Shown one piece after another: positions 32,041 through 44,790 of a stretch of DNA of 64,000 nt. The notes under the pieces were generated by a model that saw only the letters and a program-made list of their open reading frames with translations, had not been told where the DNA came from and did no database searches. Source of the DNA: Timema cristinae (lineage: Eukaryota > Arthropoda > Insecta > Phasmatodea > Timematidae). The stretch covers positions 30,531-94,530 of the forward strand of contig JBCFYV010000876.1 in assembly GCA_039000515.1 (NCBI GenBank). Reading direction: 5' to 3'. How positions within the stretch are numbered: the first letter of the stretch is position 1; each line of letters starts with the position of its first letter. The translations under genes were made by a program, and so were the position numbers.

Positions 32041-33189
32041 TTGGATAGTTGGGAAGGATGGGGGGTGACGATAAAAATGCTCTTTCCAAAATGACGACAA
32101 TTTTTTAAATTTGCTTTTTCGCAATGTGGTTCCCAGGGTTGGACCCCCCCACCCACTAAAAACGGCGCGCCGCCTTTCGGCTGTTTGCCCGACTAAGAAT
32201 ATCCACCTTGACAGTTACGCCAAGCTAGGCATCCTAGGGGAAAAGGGGTTTTTTTTTTTATTTGTGGGGGTTACAGGCAGCAGTCGTGGCCCCTTTTCCT
32301 CTGGTGTGAGGGTGAAAACAAGGGAAAAGGGGAAAAACCCTTTTAAGATGCTGCAAAAAAATTCAAAGTTAAAATTAGGTTTTTTTTCCCCCCTTTTAGT
32401 TTTTAAAAAAGTGGTGATTGTGAATGATCTCGCTGTGGTAAAAAAAGGGGGGTTTGGGAAAGGGGAAATTTTTTTTTTTTAGGATGAGGGGGGTTGGTTT
32501 TGTTGAAAGATCGATTTTTGAGTTTTTTTGGCCCCCAAGTGAGTCCCCGGGGAAAGGGTTTGGGAGGCTTAACTGTTTTTGGAGTTGGTTTGAAACGGAT
32601 GGTTAAAAATTTTCCCTTCCCCCTTGGGGGGCCCAAAAAGCCCCGGGGGCCCGCGTTATTCTCTGACTCGTTGGGAAAAACCCGTCGGTTATCCCCGTGG
32701 GTCCCCGGGGGGGGCAAAGATGATAAAAAATTGGGTTGTTGGGGAAGGGTTTTCTTTTTTGGGATTAGGAGTGAGGTGGGTACCCCCTTTCCCCCCACCA
32801 TCTGGGGCCGCCCCCGGCGCCCGGATTATCCTTGGTAGTAGGGGCCTTGCGGTTATCCCCGTGGCGTCCGGGGCCGTGGGGGAAGGTAAAAAAGGCGTGA
32901 AATGAGCGATTGTGCGTGAAAGTTGTTTCCCCCTGCCCTTTGAGAAGGTAGTCCGCGTCCACCCGGGTTTATGGCCCCCGTGATTTTTTTTTTTAAAAAT
33001 TTTTTTTATGTTTAACTAGTGGTAAAATTTAAAAAAAAAATTGTGATGTTTAAAATAAAATAATGATGATTTTTTTTAAAAATTTTTTTATTTTTAATTT
33101 AAATTTTTTTTTTTTTTTAATGATTTTTTTAGTTTTTTTTAAAGGTTTTTTTTTTAAATTTGCCAGTTAGGTTTTTTGTTTTCCTGGTG

Positions 33190-34420
33190 TCTTCTGGGGT
33201 CGTAGCCCCTTGTGATCTTAGGGATTGTGTTTGTGTGGCTTTTTTCGAAAACTTTTTTTTTTCTATCACTGTATTTTTCTTGTAAAATTTCGTTTCTTTG
33301 TCATTGTGTGTAGATCATTTTTTTCGTGTAGCGGTTTGCCCCGGTTTTAGTTTGAGTATTTTGTTTTGGGTTAGTTTGTAGTTTATTAGAAAGGGTTTGC
33401 TGATGGTAGCTCCAGGCAAAGCGGTTGTTACTATGTTTGGCTGAATGACTGATTTTGTAGATAATTAGTTTGGGTTTTTTCCCGTTAGCTGGTTCCCTTT
33501 TAGTAGTGGATAAAGTTGCCGATCTCCCTAGCGCTTTTGAGTTTTTTTGGGTTCTAGTGCTTTCTCCCAATTTAAATCTCTTATCTTTTTGTTATGCCTA
33601 GATATTTTACGCATGTTGTATTGGTATTTCTGTTTTAAATAGCATAAAAGGGGAGTGGGGGGTTTTTTTAAGCCCTTTTTAAAATTTTTCCCCAAATGCT
33701 GCTGATTTTTCTGGGTTTATTTTAAATTTCTCCATTTATTTGAACCTTTCCCGTATTTTTTACCAAGTTTTCTTTGAATTCCAGACTTGAAAGTTTATGT
33801 TTTTTTTTGTGGTAAACCGGGGTGTCGTCTGCAAATTCCCCTAACTTTGACTCTGGGTTTTGGGGGGTTTTTGTCTAAAACCGTAAATGTGTATGGTGTG
33901 GGGGTTAGCGGGGAAACCCTTTGGGGGACTCCCCCCCCTGTTTGGGCGTTTTGGGGACATTTTCCCCTCCTTTTTACCTTAAAATTTTTCTCGGGGAATA
34001 AGGAAGTGGCGATTGTGTAAAAAGAAAAATGGGGGAATTTCGAGTTTTTTTTAAAGTTTGTGGAGTGGGGCCGATTGCCACACTTTATGGGAAAAACTTC
34101 TCTTTTTTAGAAATTTGTATTGTTTACTTTTTTTTCTTCAAAAACCAGAGGGGCCCGTCTTTTACTAGATTAACTATTGGGTGGGCGGTGGAGTGTTTTT
34201 ATTTTTTGAAGCCAAATTGAAGTTCTGGAATAATTTTGAATTATCATTTGATTTTTTTTTGTTTTTCTAAGTATCATTTTTTCAAAAAAATTTTCTGAGC
34301 GTGGGGAGGAGAGGGATTGGGCTTCTGTTTTGGGGAAACAGGGGGTTTTTTTCCGGGTTTTTGGGAATTGTTAAAACCCTTAGCTAGTTTCCCCGCCGCC
34401 CGGGGAAAATTGACATAGGT
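33190..34420 (-). pseudogene. Jockey-like LINE reverse transcriptase, seen through damage
   Basis: On the - strand, in order with frame changes: FFEKMILRK at ~34.3 kb; QFGF at 34208-34219 followed by HSTAHPIVNLV; GVPQ at 33921-33932; EFADDT at 33821-33838 (the catalytic F/Y-A-D-D); KLGESTRTQK at ~33.55 kb; then LIIYKI and a FAWSYHQ-like thumb segment at 33.4-33.5 kb. This is the order of motifs in Jockey-clade non-LTR reverse transcriptases (QFGFR..HST, GVPQGS, FADDT, KYLG..LD..L.W, L.IYK). The endonuclease part is not recognised. It is not functional as read; some breaks may be sequence error. Confidence 0.7.
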
Positions 34421-35309
34421 AAATTTTTGTATTCAGTATTGCCCAAGAGTCCCCTTTTCTGCCCTTAGGGGCGGTTTGTACTATTCGTTTGAAAATGTTT
34501 TCTTTGTCCTGGGGCTTTATTTCGGGGAATTTTCCTGTATAGTAGATAAAAATTTTTCCCCGTGTATGCCCCTGCCTGGGTGTTTTTTGGGGTTTAAAAA
34601 TTTAGTACCCCTCACGGACATGGTGGCTTCCTGGTGAAGTTATTTTTGGGGTTTTTGGGTTTGGGGCGGGGAAAAGGTTTTTCTATTTTGGGGGGGGTTT
34701 ATGGCCTCCGCTTTCCCCGAGCTTTTAAAAAAAAGGCCAAAATCGTTTTCCCGTTTTTGGGTGTAACACCGCCCTTGTCTTCCCAGAAGCCAAGGCTGGC
34801 GCACAACAAAAATTAACCATAAAAAAAAACAATAGCTTGAGAGGAGCCGAAAGGTTTAAAAACAAAAATTAAATAGGCCGCCCCACAGGTTATTCACCCT
34901 CAGTGTTAAACGAACCCCACACTCCAATTTTTTCCAATATTATTTATTGACGGGGACATATTTAAAGTTTGAATAAAAGAATATATGTCAAAAAATTTAA
35001 AAATTTTGGTTTTTTTGATGAAGAAAATTAAACTTTGAAAGAATATGCGGGTTTTTGAGGCATAACCAAGATTGCATAACATTTTTTATGTTTTAATTTT
35101 TTTTTTGAAAATTGGTTTTTCCCCCCAAAATTTAAAATTCAAATTTTAAAAAATTTTTCTCCCAAAAAACTTTTTAAAAAAAATTTAAAAAAAACTGGGT
35201 AACAAAAACCCAAAAACTTTAAAAACCCCCGGGCCCTTTTTGGGGAATAAGTTAAAGTAAACTATTTTGGGATACTGTGTATTTTTTCTGCCCTCAGTTT
35301 AAAAACATT

Positions 35310-35535
35310 TTAACGCAACAATAATAATCTAAACCCAAATTTTCCCTTTTGGGGCTTTACCCAAAAATATATTTGGCAACAATAAATTTTCCGAGCCCTA
35401 TGGGAAAAAAGTTATAAGTATTTAAATTTGTCAAAACAATATTATTATCCGTAAAGCGGATAATACTTTTCTTACGCAACAATGACTTTGGCGGGCCCTA
35501 TGGGCAAAGAGCTACAAGTATTTACAAAAACCAAA
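35310..35535 (+). repeat. Tandem duplication, ~103 bp period
   Basis: 'caacaataaattttccgagc' with cctatgggaaaaaagttata at ~35371 recurs as caacaatgactttggcgggc with cctatgggcaaagagctaca at ~35478, both ending agtattta. A hairpin tatccgtaaagcggata lies between them. A third, partial start (aacgcaacaataata) is at ~35312. Confidence 0.6.
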
Positions 35536-38500
35536 ATTTCGCTTTTATGTCGAAGTAAATTTAAAATTTTTAAAAAATTTTAGTTTAAAATTTTTAAAAC
35601 CAAATTTTAAAATTACTTGTCAAAAAAAGAATTTCTAATTACAAGGGGCCCAAATCAAAATTTTGTACCTTCTAATATGTCCTGGGGCACCCAGGTGTGT
35701 CCCAGGGGACATCCTGACAAGAGTGCCGTACATCTTGAAAAACAACCCCCCTTTTATGTTTGTCCCAGCTCGATAGGGGGGAAGAGGGGGAAACATAAAA
35801 CACGGCCCCCAAAAGAACAATGAACAGAGGGAGGGGGTAGATAGATGGGGCCCCGGGGGAAAATTCGCCGAGCCCGGGTTTGAACATTTGAACATGGGTT
35901 TGACATAAAAATTTCGTCTGCGCAGAGCACCAAAACATTTTCAACCCCCCCCTTTAAAAAATAGCACAGGTCAGCGGTTCTGAATTGTCCCCCCTTTAGT
36001 TGAACGGTCGGGGTTTTTTTTGAGGCATGTTGTTGTCGTCTTGTTTCGGGGGAGGACCCCCGTGGGTTGGAGCAGCTGGGAAAGGGGCCCTTTGGTGGTT
36101 TTTCTTGCTTTTCATTCACTTTTTTAGCTTATTTTTCCCAAAAAATGCAAAATATGGGGGGTGGTACTTTTTTTTGATTTTTTTTTAACCCCCCCTTTTT
36201 TTTTTTTTTTTATTTTCCCTGTTTTGCTATTGTCTGTGGGTGCCCTGTGACTAATTTTTCCCCTTTTTTTTTAAACCGATATTTTTAAAAAATTTTTCCA
36301 AAACCCATGCTTTTAAATTTTTTTGTAGGCTACCCTGTTTTGGGGGGTTTTTTTTGGGGCTGCCAGTCCCTCCTTCCCCTTTCCCCCTTTTTGGGGGTTT
36401 TTGGGGAAAATTAAATTTTGGGGGGTTTGGGGTTTTTCCGGGGGGCCATGGGGGTTTTTGGGGTTTCCCCCCCTAAAATTTTTTGTAGGCCTGTTTTTGG
36501 GGGGGCGGCCCCCGGGGGAAAAAGCGATGCGTTGTTTCCCCGGTTTTTCCGTGTTTTGTTTGGGGGTTTTTTTGCCCCCGGAAATGTGCCCCCCAGTTTT
36601 TTTTTTTAAAAAGTGCCCCAAAAATTTAAATTTTTAATTTTTTTTTTTGGTGAGGCCCCATTTTCTCAATATTTTTGGGGGAATTTTAAAAATCCCAAAA
36701 TTTTTTGGGGTTTTGCTCTGATTCTTTTTTTGTGAATCCCCTGAGGGGGTTTTTGGGGGGGATTTTATTTTCTTTTAAAAAAAAAACTTTTAATTGGGTT
36801 TTTTGAAAAGGGAATTTAAAAAGGTTTTAAAATTTTTGGGGGTTCCCTTTTTTTGGTTTCGATCACTAGGTAGTGTTATTGTCTGGTGTTCGTTTGTTTT
36901 TCCCCCCTTTTTTTGGGGCCCTTTTTTTCTACTTTTCCATTTTTTTGGGGGTTTGGAAATTTAAGTCCCCCGTTAGTTTCTTTATTCCCTGTCCCTGTGG
37001 TTGCCCCAAATTTTGGGGTCGGGGAGCGTTTTTCCCCTTTTGGGGCCCCGGGTTTTTTTATGGCCCCCCCAAAAAATACTCCCCCCCGGGGTGTTTAAAT
37101 TTTTTCTGCGTAGCTTTATTGTTTTTAAAATTTTTTTAAAAAAAGGTTTTTTTTAGTGGGGGGGTTTTCCCTTTTTAAAAAGGGGCCTTTTTCCCCCCTC
37201 CCGTTTTTTTTTACTCTTTTGGGGCCGTAGATTTTTTTTTTAGCCCTAAAATTTTAAAAATTTTTTGGGGGGGGTTAAGTGTGTTTTTATTTTTTAAGGG
37301 GTATGGTTTTTTTGCATAAGGGTTTAAAAAAAATCTTCTTTTAAAATTTTTCTTTTCCCCGGGGTTTCCATTCGCGGGTTTCCCCACAAAAAAGGCAGTA
37401 TGTCCTTTGTCAGCCCCCTTCCCTTTTTTTTCCTCTTTTTAGGGGGGTTTTAAAAAATTCAGTCAGTAATTTTTTATCATTTCTTTTAATTTTCTGAGGT
37501 GTCTTGTTTCTTACCTTAGTTTTGGAAAGGGGATGGTTTAAAATGTGTAATTAATTTTAAAAATTTTTAAACCCCTTTAAAAAAAATTTTAAAAAGCCCC
37601 CTTTATGTCAGGGGGGTTTGGGTTTTCCCCTTTGGGGGGTTTTTTTTGTGGGGGCCGGGGGTAGTTTTTGACAACTTGGTTTATTCCCCGGGTTGGGGAC
37701 GCGACCTGGATTGGCGGGTTTCGGCCCCGGGGTTTTTGGCCCCTTGGGGGGGGGAGGGGGGGAAAATTTTTTCCCGGGGGGTTTTGGGGGGGGGGGGGGG
37801 AAAACCGTCTCGCTGGGTGAGGGTACTTTTTTAGCTGTTTGGGGAAATGATAGTTTCTCGTTTTTTGGTTTTTTCCCCGTAAGGGGGCCCCTTTGTTTTA
37901 GGGTTTTCAAAAGTGGTCACCTCTGCGGGGTTTTTTAAATCTTCCCGGGGGGGTGGGTTTTTTTTTGGGCATTTTCCCTTTTTGCCGTGCGTTTTCGGGG
38001 TTTTTTTTCACAACGGGGGTTTTTTTTGCCCCGTTGTTGGGGGTTTTGTCCATATCTCTAAAAATTTTTGGTTTTAGTATTTTGTTGGGGGGGGGGTGAA
38101 AGGGGTTTGATTTTTACTTGGTTTTTTTGATGGGTTTTGGGCTTTTTAAAAAAATCTGTGACCTGGTTTTTTTTGGGGGATTGTGCCCCGGAAAAGTGGG
38201 GGGGAAGCTTTTACCTCGGGGGTAGTGGGCCTTTTCCCCCGGGGGGGTTTTGGGTTTTGGGGAACGGGGTAAAAAGATTTTTGGGGTTTTGCCCACCCCC
38301 CCAAAATTCTTGTTTTGGGGGCCCGTGAGCATGTTGGGGGGTACCCCTTTTTAAAAAACCCCGTGGATTTTGGTTGTCTCTGGGGGAGGGAGTAGGTGGG
38401 GTTTTCTCTTGTTTAAGGCCCTTTTAAAATAAGTGTTCCCCCCAAATCTTTTAAATTTTTTTTAGTGATGGTTTTGGGAAATTTTTAAATCCGCCCCTTT

Positions 38501-41500
38501 AGGAAATACAGTTGGTATTATTTTCCCTTTTTTTTGTTATTTTTTGGGGTTTTCACGTTTGTGTTGGGGGCCCCTTGTTACAATAGGGGGGGGTTTTTTT
38601 TTGGGTTTTTTCTCGGTGGTGTTTTTTCAGGGCATTTCACGTCTTTTTATTTTCGGCCCCTTTTTGGGGGGGCAAATTGGTTTTTGGTCGTGAGGGTTTT
38701 TTTTTTTGGGTTTTTTTTTGGCCCCCCTTTGCTTTTTTCCCTTTTCCCCCGTTGATTTTAAAATGGCTAGGGGGGAAAATTTCCCGTCCGTCTGTGTCTG
38801 ATTCCCAAAATTTTGGGGAAAAAAAAATGGCGAGGGGGTTTGCTGTCAATGGTGATTTGGATTTTTTAAAATTTTGGGCTTTTGGGGGTGGCCATTTCCG
38901 GGGGGCCCGGGGAAAAAGGGAGGCTAGGGGCCCAAAAGGGGGGGGGGTTTTGGGGGGACCCCTCTTGCAGTGGTGGGGGGAAAATTTTACGGGTTTTTAG
39001 GGTTTTTCCCCCGGGGGAACCCCCCCCCCCCCCCCCCCCCCCCAAAAACCCCCCCCCCTGCGAGGGATTGCTTCGCAAACCGGTTCCCCCCTTTTTTCCT
39101 TGTGTGGTTTGTTGACACCGTTTGGTTACCACCCAAAAAAAATTTTAAAAACCCGGGAGTCTTTTCCCCCCCCCCCCCCCCCCGGTTTTAGTATGTGTAT
39201 ATGCGGGTTTCCCCTTTTGGGTGATTTTTTTTAGGGGGCAATTTGCCCCCTTGGGGGACGCCTTCCTCCTCGAAGTCTTTGGGGCCCCCCCTAAAAAACC
39301 CCCAAAAAAAAAGGGGTACACAGACACAAAACCCAAAAAGGGATGCCCCGATGCCCTTCCGGGGAAGGGGGCACGAGGGCCCAAAATCCAAACCCTAGGG
39401 AAAACCCAAATTTGGGAAACACCTTTTTGGGGGCGCAAAAAATTTTTAAAAAGGGTTTGGGCGGGGGTTTTGCAAGTTCTGAAACAAAAAAACAGAGATT
39501 ACAAATTTTTTTAATATTGGGGGAAAAAAAAGGGGGGGTTTTAAAAAATTTTAAAAAACCCGGAAAAAAGGGGGGTTTTGGGGGTTTTTGGCGGGGAAAT
39601 ACTATTGGGGGGGGGGGGGGAGGCCCCCCCAAAAACCCCGTTGCACATTGTTTATCCGAGCCCGGGCTTTGGGCGGGCGTTTTACCCCCAAAAGGGTCAG
39701 GGGCGAGCCCCCCAAGGCCCCCCGGTAAGAGGATTGGGGGGGCCCCCGGGGAAATCTGGCGTAAAAGGGCCCCGCGCCGGGGTTTCCCCGGAAAATGGTC
39801 CCTTTAGGGGGGGGCATTTTCCCGGTCCGATGAAGGTTCATTCCGGACATCCCAAAAGGGGCGCCCCCAATGATTTTTCCCGGGGCTTTTTTTCGGGAAA
39901 AAACCCGCATCCTCCTAAAATCGTGTCCCCAGGTGCCCCCCAAAGGGGCCCCGCATAGTCGGGGGTTTGGGCCCCGAAAAGCGGTTGTTAAAAACGTCAG
40001 ACCGTTCCTTTTTGGGGCAGGGCGCTACGCCTTTTTAAAACGTGGGCCTAGGACTCCCAGCCTTTGCCCGCCTTTTTTTATTTTTTTCGTTGCTTTGGGG
40101 TCTCCAGGTCGTTTTGTGTCCAGCGTAAGCCCCCGGTTTTTTTTAAAAATGTCCGCCCATTTTTATTGTTCTCCAAAAAAGCTGGAGTGGGCAGGCCGGG
40201 AGTACTTTTTTTTTTCCCTTTTAAAAAGCATTGGGTGCTCTTTCCACGTTAATACTTGTTCTCCGGGTTTTTCGCCCCCCTCCAAAATGCTTTTTTTAAG
40301 TTGGGTGCCTTTTTCCCCCAGTTTTCCCTTTTACCAGGGTCCGCTACAGAGCCGTTTGTCCGCATAAGAGCCCAAATCGGTGCCGGGGGGGTTTGGGAAA
40401 AGTCGTTCCCCTAGGAGGGGGGAGCAGCGGGCCCAAAAGGGAAAACCCCGCGGGAAAAACCCCCCCCGGTTTTCTTTAAAATTGGGGGGGGGGCCCCTTT
40501 TCCCCAAAAGGGAGTGGAAAAAAGGGCGATGGGAAAAAATTTTAAAATTGAAACCCCCCTTTAAAGGGGGAAAAGGGGGGAGGTTAGGGGAGGAGTTTGA
40601 AAAGGAAAACCCTGTGCCAAAAAACGGTCAAAGGGGCCCTTTTCCCGTAAAGGGAAAAACCCCCAAATTTTAGCCTGTTGATGTTAAAAATTCCCCCGTA
40701 AACCTTTTTTCCCCGACCCCGGGAAAATGTTTTAGGTAGGGTGTCCCCCCCGGAAAAAACCAAATTTTCCCCCCCCCCGGGGTGCCCCCCCCGCAAACCC
40801 CTTTTTGGGTTTTATTTTTCGTCTTTTTTTGTCTTCGAACAACTTCCCAAACGGGGCGGGCAAGTGATCGGTCGGTGGGGCAAAACTAGGGCCCGGGGCC
40901 TTACCCGGTTTATAAAAACAGAGGACGTTGGCTTTCTTCCCGAGGGGGGGAAAATGACTAAAAGGAAAAAGGCGGCGTTGAAAAAATCCCCCAAAAAGGA
41001 AAATTAATCCCCTCCCCAAAGGGGAGCTTTCGGGGGCCCCGGGGGTTTCTGATTCCCCCTCGGACCCGGGGGGCCCTTTTTTTGTCTTTTTGAGGGCTAT
41101 CCCGTGTCATTTCTGCCCCCCTCCGTGGGTTCGGGTTAAAACCCAAGGGGTTTTTGTACGAGACCGCACTGAAAAAACCTGCGCCCTTTTTCGAAAAGTT
41201 TCCCCGGGTCCGGGGGGGGTTTGGGAGTCGGTACAAATTGCGCTTTTTAAAAATGCTCAGTGGAAACATGGGCCCCTTTCCTGGTGGGAAAATTGGCCCC
41301 CCCGTTGCGATCACAATAGGGGGGCCTTTTTGGGGCAGGGGGCCCCCCCTCAAGTTCCCCGTCCCCTTTGCCCCAAAGGGCCGGTCCTGCAGCACAGGGC
41401 CCCCTAATTTTCCCCCCCGGGACAAAATGTTCCGGTTTTTCCGGATTTTTCTCCCCCAACCCCCCGGGGAAACCTTTTTTCCCCGGTCCCAGTTGGCCTT

Positions 41501-42249
41501 GTTTTTCCGGGGGGCCCCTCGGGGATTTGCCCCCTTTTCCCAAAGCCGGTTTTTTTTTTTCCCCCGGAAAAAGGGGCCCCCCCCCCCCCCGGGGGTTTTT
41601 AATCGGGAAAAAGAAGGTGTGGCCCCCTCCCCCAGGAAAAGGGTTTTGCCTGGGTTTAAACTTCGGGGCCAAAAACCCTTTAGGGCCCCGGGAAAAATTT
41701 TTAAAAATCCGCCCCCGATCGATTTCTGCTGCTTTTCGAAAAAGGGAGGGGGGGGGGGCCCCCAACCCCCCTTTTTCACCTTTTTGTAAAACCCCCCCCC
41801 ATTTAAAATGCGCTTTAGGTTGGGGGTTTTTTGGGGGGGTTAGGGGAAAGGCACCCCCCGCCCCCGGTTCCCGGGGAAGGGGGTTTTTGCCCCCAGGGTT
41901 TGCCCCCGAAAAGGGGTTTTGCACAAAACCCCCTTTGATCCCTTGGAGAAAAAAAGTTGGGCGCCCCGGGAAAAATACCCGGGGGTTAAAAGGGGGGAAT
42001 TTGGGGGAGGGGTCGGGGGCCCCGGGGGACCCAAAAGGGCCCCTGTAGATATATGCCCCTCGCGGAGAAATTTTCCCCCGGGGAGCGCACTTTAACCCTT
42101 TTTGGGGCACCCTTAAAAGGGGTTTTTTTAAAAGGGTTTTAAAATCAAACCGATTAAAACAGGGGGGGGTACCTCGAAAAAATTTTGCAAAACCCCTGGG
42201 CTGTGTACTGAAAAGGGGGGTGTCCCCGGACGGCTCAGAGAACAGGGGC

Positions 42250-42505
42250 CCGTGGGAGGAGGGGGGTCCAGGCGTAGCGAGGGGGGGGTGGCGCGACGGG
42301 GACGGGGCCCGTTTGGGCCAAAAAAAGGCCCCTTTGGCCTAAAAATGGGAAAACCAAAAAAAATTTGGCCAAAAGGGGGGGGGGTTTTTTTGGCCCAAAA
42401 GGGGGTTTGGGGCCAAAAAAGGGGTTTTTCCCAAAAAGGGAGGGTTTGGGCCCAAAAAACCATTAGGGCCAAAAAGGGAGTTGGCCTAAAATTTTTTTGG
42501 GCCCC
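42250..42505 (+). repeat. Short-period tandem repeat with ggccaaaa core, copy 1
   Basis: About eight units of 22-30 bases built on ttggcccaaaaaggg, preceded by acggggcccgtttgggcc. An inverted relative occurs at 51.79-51.98 kb. Precise unit length cannot be read because of run-length damage. The open frame on each strand here is a product of the repeat. Confidence 0.6.
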
Positions 42506-43734
42506 CAAAAAAAGAAATTTAAAAAAAACCTTTTGGTTATTTCGGAAAGTAAAAAAGGGACCTTAGTTTTTTCATCCTGAATATAGATAAAAAACTGTTT
42601 TAAAGGGGGGAAATTACAATTTTTTTTAAAAAAAATTTTAAAAAAATCCTACATAAAAATAGATAGTAGTTCACCAAAAACTTTTAAACCTTTTTTTTTT
42701 TATAGGGTTTCCGATTTTTATTTCCTTGAAAAAAAAATCTCAGGGGGCTTTTAAATTTTAAAAAAAAAAAAAATAAGAAAATCCCATTTCAGCATCTTTT
42801 TTTCTCGGGAAAAAAAAAAAATGCGAAATTTTTAAAATTTTTGGGGGCTTTTTTAAAACTTTTTCCCAAAAAAGGGAAAAAAAGGGGGAAACCAAAAAAT
42901 TAAAACCCCCCCAAAAAAATTTGAAAATGACCCCGATTTTCTTTTTTGGCCCTGAGATTTTAAAAAAAAACATTTTTTTTTTTATCAAAATTTTTTTAAA
43001 AATTTTAAAAATAAATTTAAAAGTGAAAATTAAAAAATTTTGCCCTAAAAATTCCCCAAGGGCCCCTTTTTTATATAAATTTAAAAATTTTGGGGGTTTT
43101 ACTGGGGCCCCTTAAAATCTATTTTTTTTTTTTGGGGGAAAAAAATTTTTTTAATATATTTTATTTTTTAAAAATTGTACAGTTTTTTTTTTTAAAAAAG
43201 TGTAACTTTTTTTTTTTACGGGGGGAAAATTAACCCAACCCTGGGCTATGTTTAAAACAAAATGTCCTTTTTTTAAAAAAATTTTTTAAAATAATTTCCC
43301 CCCTAAATAAATTTGCAAAAATTTCAGGAAATTTTTTTAAATTTTTTGGGGAAAAAAAAAAAAAAAGATTTTTTTTGGGGGAATTTTCCCCCTTGGGTTT
43401 TTTTTTTTAAAATTTTTTAAAAAAACAAAAAAAAAAAAAAATTTTTGGGGTTTTGCCTTTTCAGGAAGGGGGAAAAACCTTGGGGGGAAGAAAAAAGTAC
43501 GGTAAGAAAATGGGGGCCCCCGAAATGCCAATGGCTCCCCCAGGGGCCCAAAAAAAAAAAAATCTGCGGTTTTGGGTTTGGGGAAAAAAAATCCACCGCT
43601 AGGGCGTTTGGGGGTTTTCCCATTCCAAAAATTTTACACTTTACACCCAATTTCAAAAAAGGGGGTTTCCCCCAAATTTGGGGCCCCCCCACATTCCCGG
43701 GGAAAAAAAAAACTTTTTTTGGGTTTTAAACTTT

Positions 43735-44790
43735 TTTTGCTTTATTTATGTTTATTTTGGCCCAAAAAAAAAAACATTTGTGCTTTTTAAACTGGGCCCC
43801 TTTTAGAAAAAATTTAATTTTGGTGGGCCAACTTGGTTTAAGCTACCCCGGGCCAAAAATTTGAAAAAAAACAACAAAACCCAAAATTTTTTTTAAAAAA
43901 TTTTCCCTTGTGTTCCATTTGTGTTTATGGCCCCAAAAAAAAAAAAACATTTGTGCTTTAAAATTAAAAAACCCCCGGGGAAATTTTTTTAAGGGGGGGC
44001 TTTAAATTAAACCCCTTTCCCTTTTCATAAAAATGTAAAAAAAATTTTGTTCAAGCTGGCCCCGCCACATTTTTTAAAAACAATGTAAAAAAAAATTTTG
44101 TATTAAAACCCTTCGTTTGTTTTGTTTGTGGGCCCCCTTTTTGCCCAAAAAATTAAAAGTTTTTTGGGTGTTAAAATTTTTCCCTTTTTTTTTAAAAAAT
44201 TTTAAAGAAGGCGACCCCCTAGAGCTCAAGTTACCCCCCCAATTTTTAAAATTTTTTTAATTTTTTTAATTATTTGGGGGAAATATCTTTTTTTGGGGAC
44301 AAAGAGAAAAACCCAAAAAAAAAAACGGGGAATTTGGTTTAAAAAAAAAAAATTTTTTTTCATTTTTTATTTAAAAAAAGTGGCGGGCCGTTTAAATTTT
44401 AAATTTTTTTTCGGGTTTTTGGTTTTGGGGAAGGGTCAAGTTAGCCCCCCCCACTTTAAATTTTTTTTTTTGGGTTTTTTAATTTTTAAAAAATAAAAGT
44501 TCTTTTTTTGGGAAAAATAGGCACAAATGGGCACCCAAAGGATTGACTTAAAAAAAAATTTTTTTATGTTGTGTTTTTCAAAATTTGGTTTTGGGTAGCT
44601 TGAGCTCAAAAAAGGGCCCCCCACATTAAATATTTTTTTAAATTGGCCCGTTTTTTTAAAAAAAAAAAGTTCATGTTTGGGCAAAATTTGGCACAAATAG
44701 AAACCCAAAAGATTTGGAAAAAAAAATTTTTTTTTTAGCAATGTGGGGGCCAAATTGAGTTTTGTGGCAAAAAAAGGGGGGAAAACTTCT
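43735..44790. repeat. ~174-bp repeat units in direct and inverted orientation
   Basis: The motif 'catttgtgtttatggcccca' occurs at ~43744 (as ttatgtttattttggccc) and ~43913, 170-174 bp apart, with catttgtgctttaaa following each. In the opposite orientation the related gggaaaaataggcacaaatg (~44510) and gggcaaaatttggcacaaat (~44680) are again ~172 bp apart, each followed by 'acccaaa(a)g(g)att'. A gtagcttgagctc motif is near 44.6 kb and its inverse (gagctcaagttac) near 44.22 kb. So two units on each side face each other around ~44.27 kb. Confidence 0.55.

Noticed and set aside
31449..32905. Frames of 93-132 codons, Gly- and Pro-rich
   Set aside because: Same cause as above: G/C runs lack stop codons. 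No motif.
39010..39060. Poly-C tract as a possible i-motif or telomere-like element
   Set aside because: Lies in the damaged block where runs are unreliable.
38534..40673. Proline/glycine-rich 'collagen-like' frames
   Set aside because: Repetitive residues come directly from c and g runs of 10-25 bases; no Gly-X-Y periodicity.
40958..42110. Long overlapping frames of 211-287 codons on both strands
   Set aside because: Composed of Gly/Pro/Lys/Phe runs from single-base runs; open on both strands at once; no domain. A product of the damaged block.
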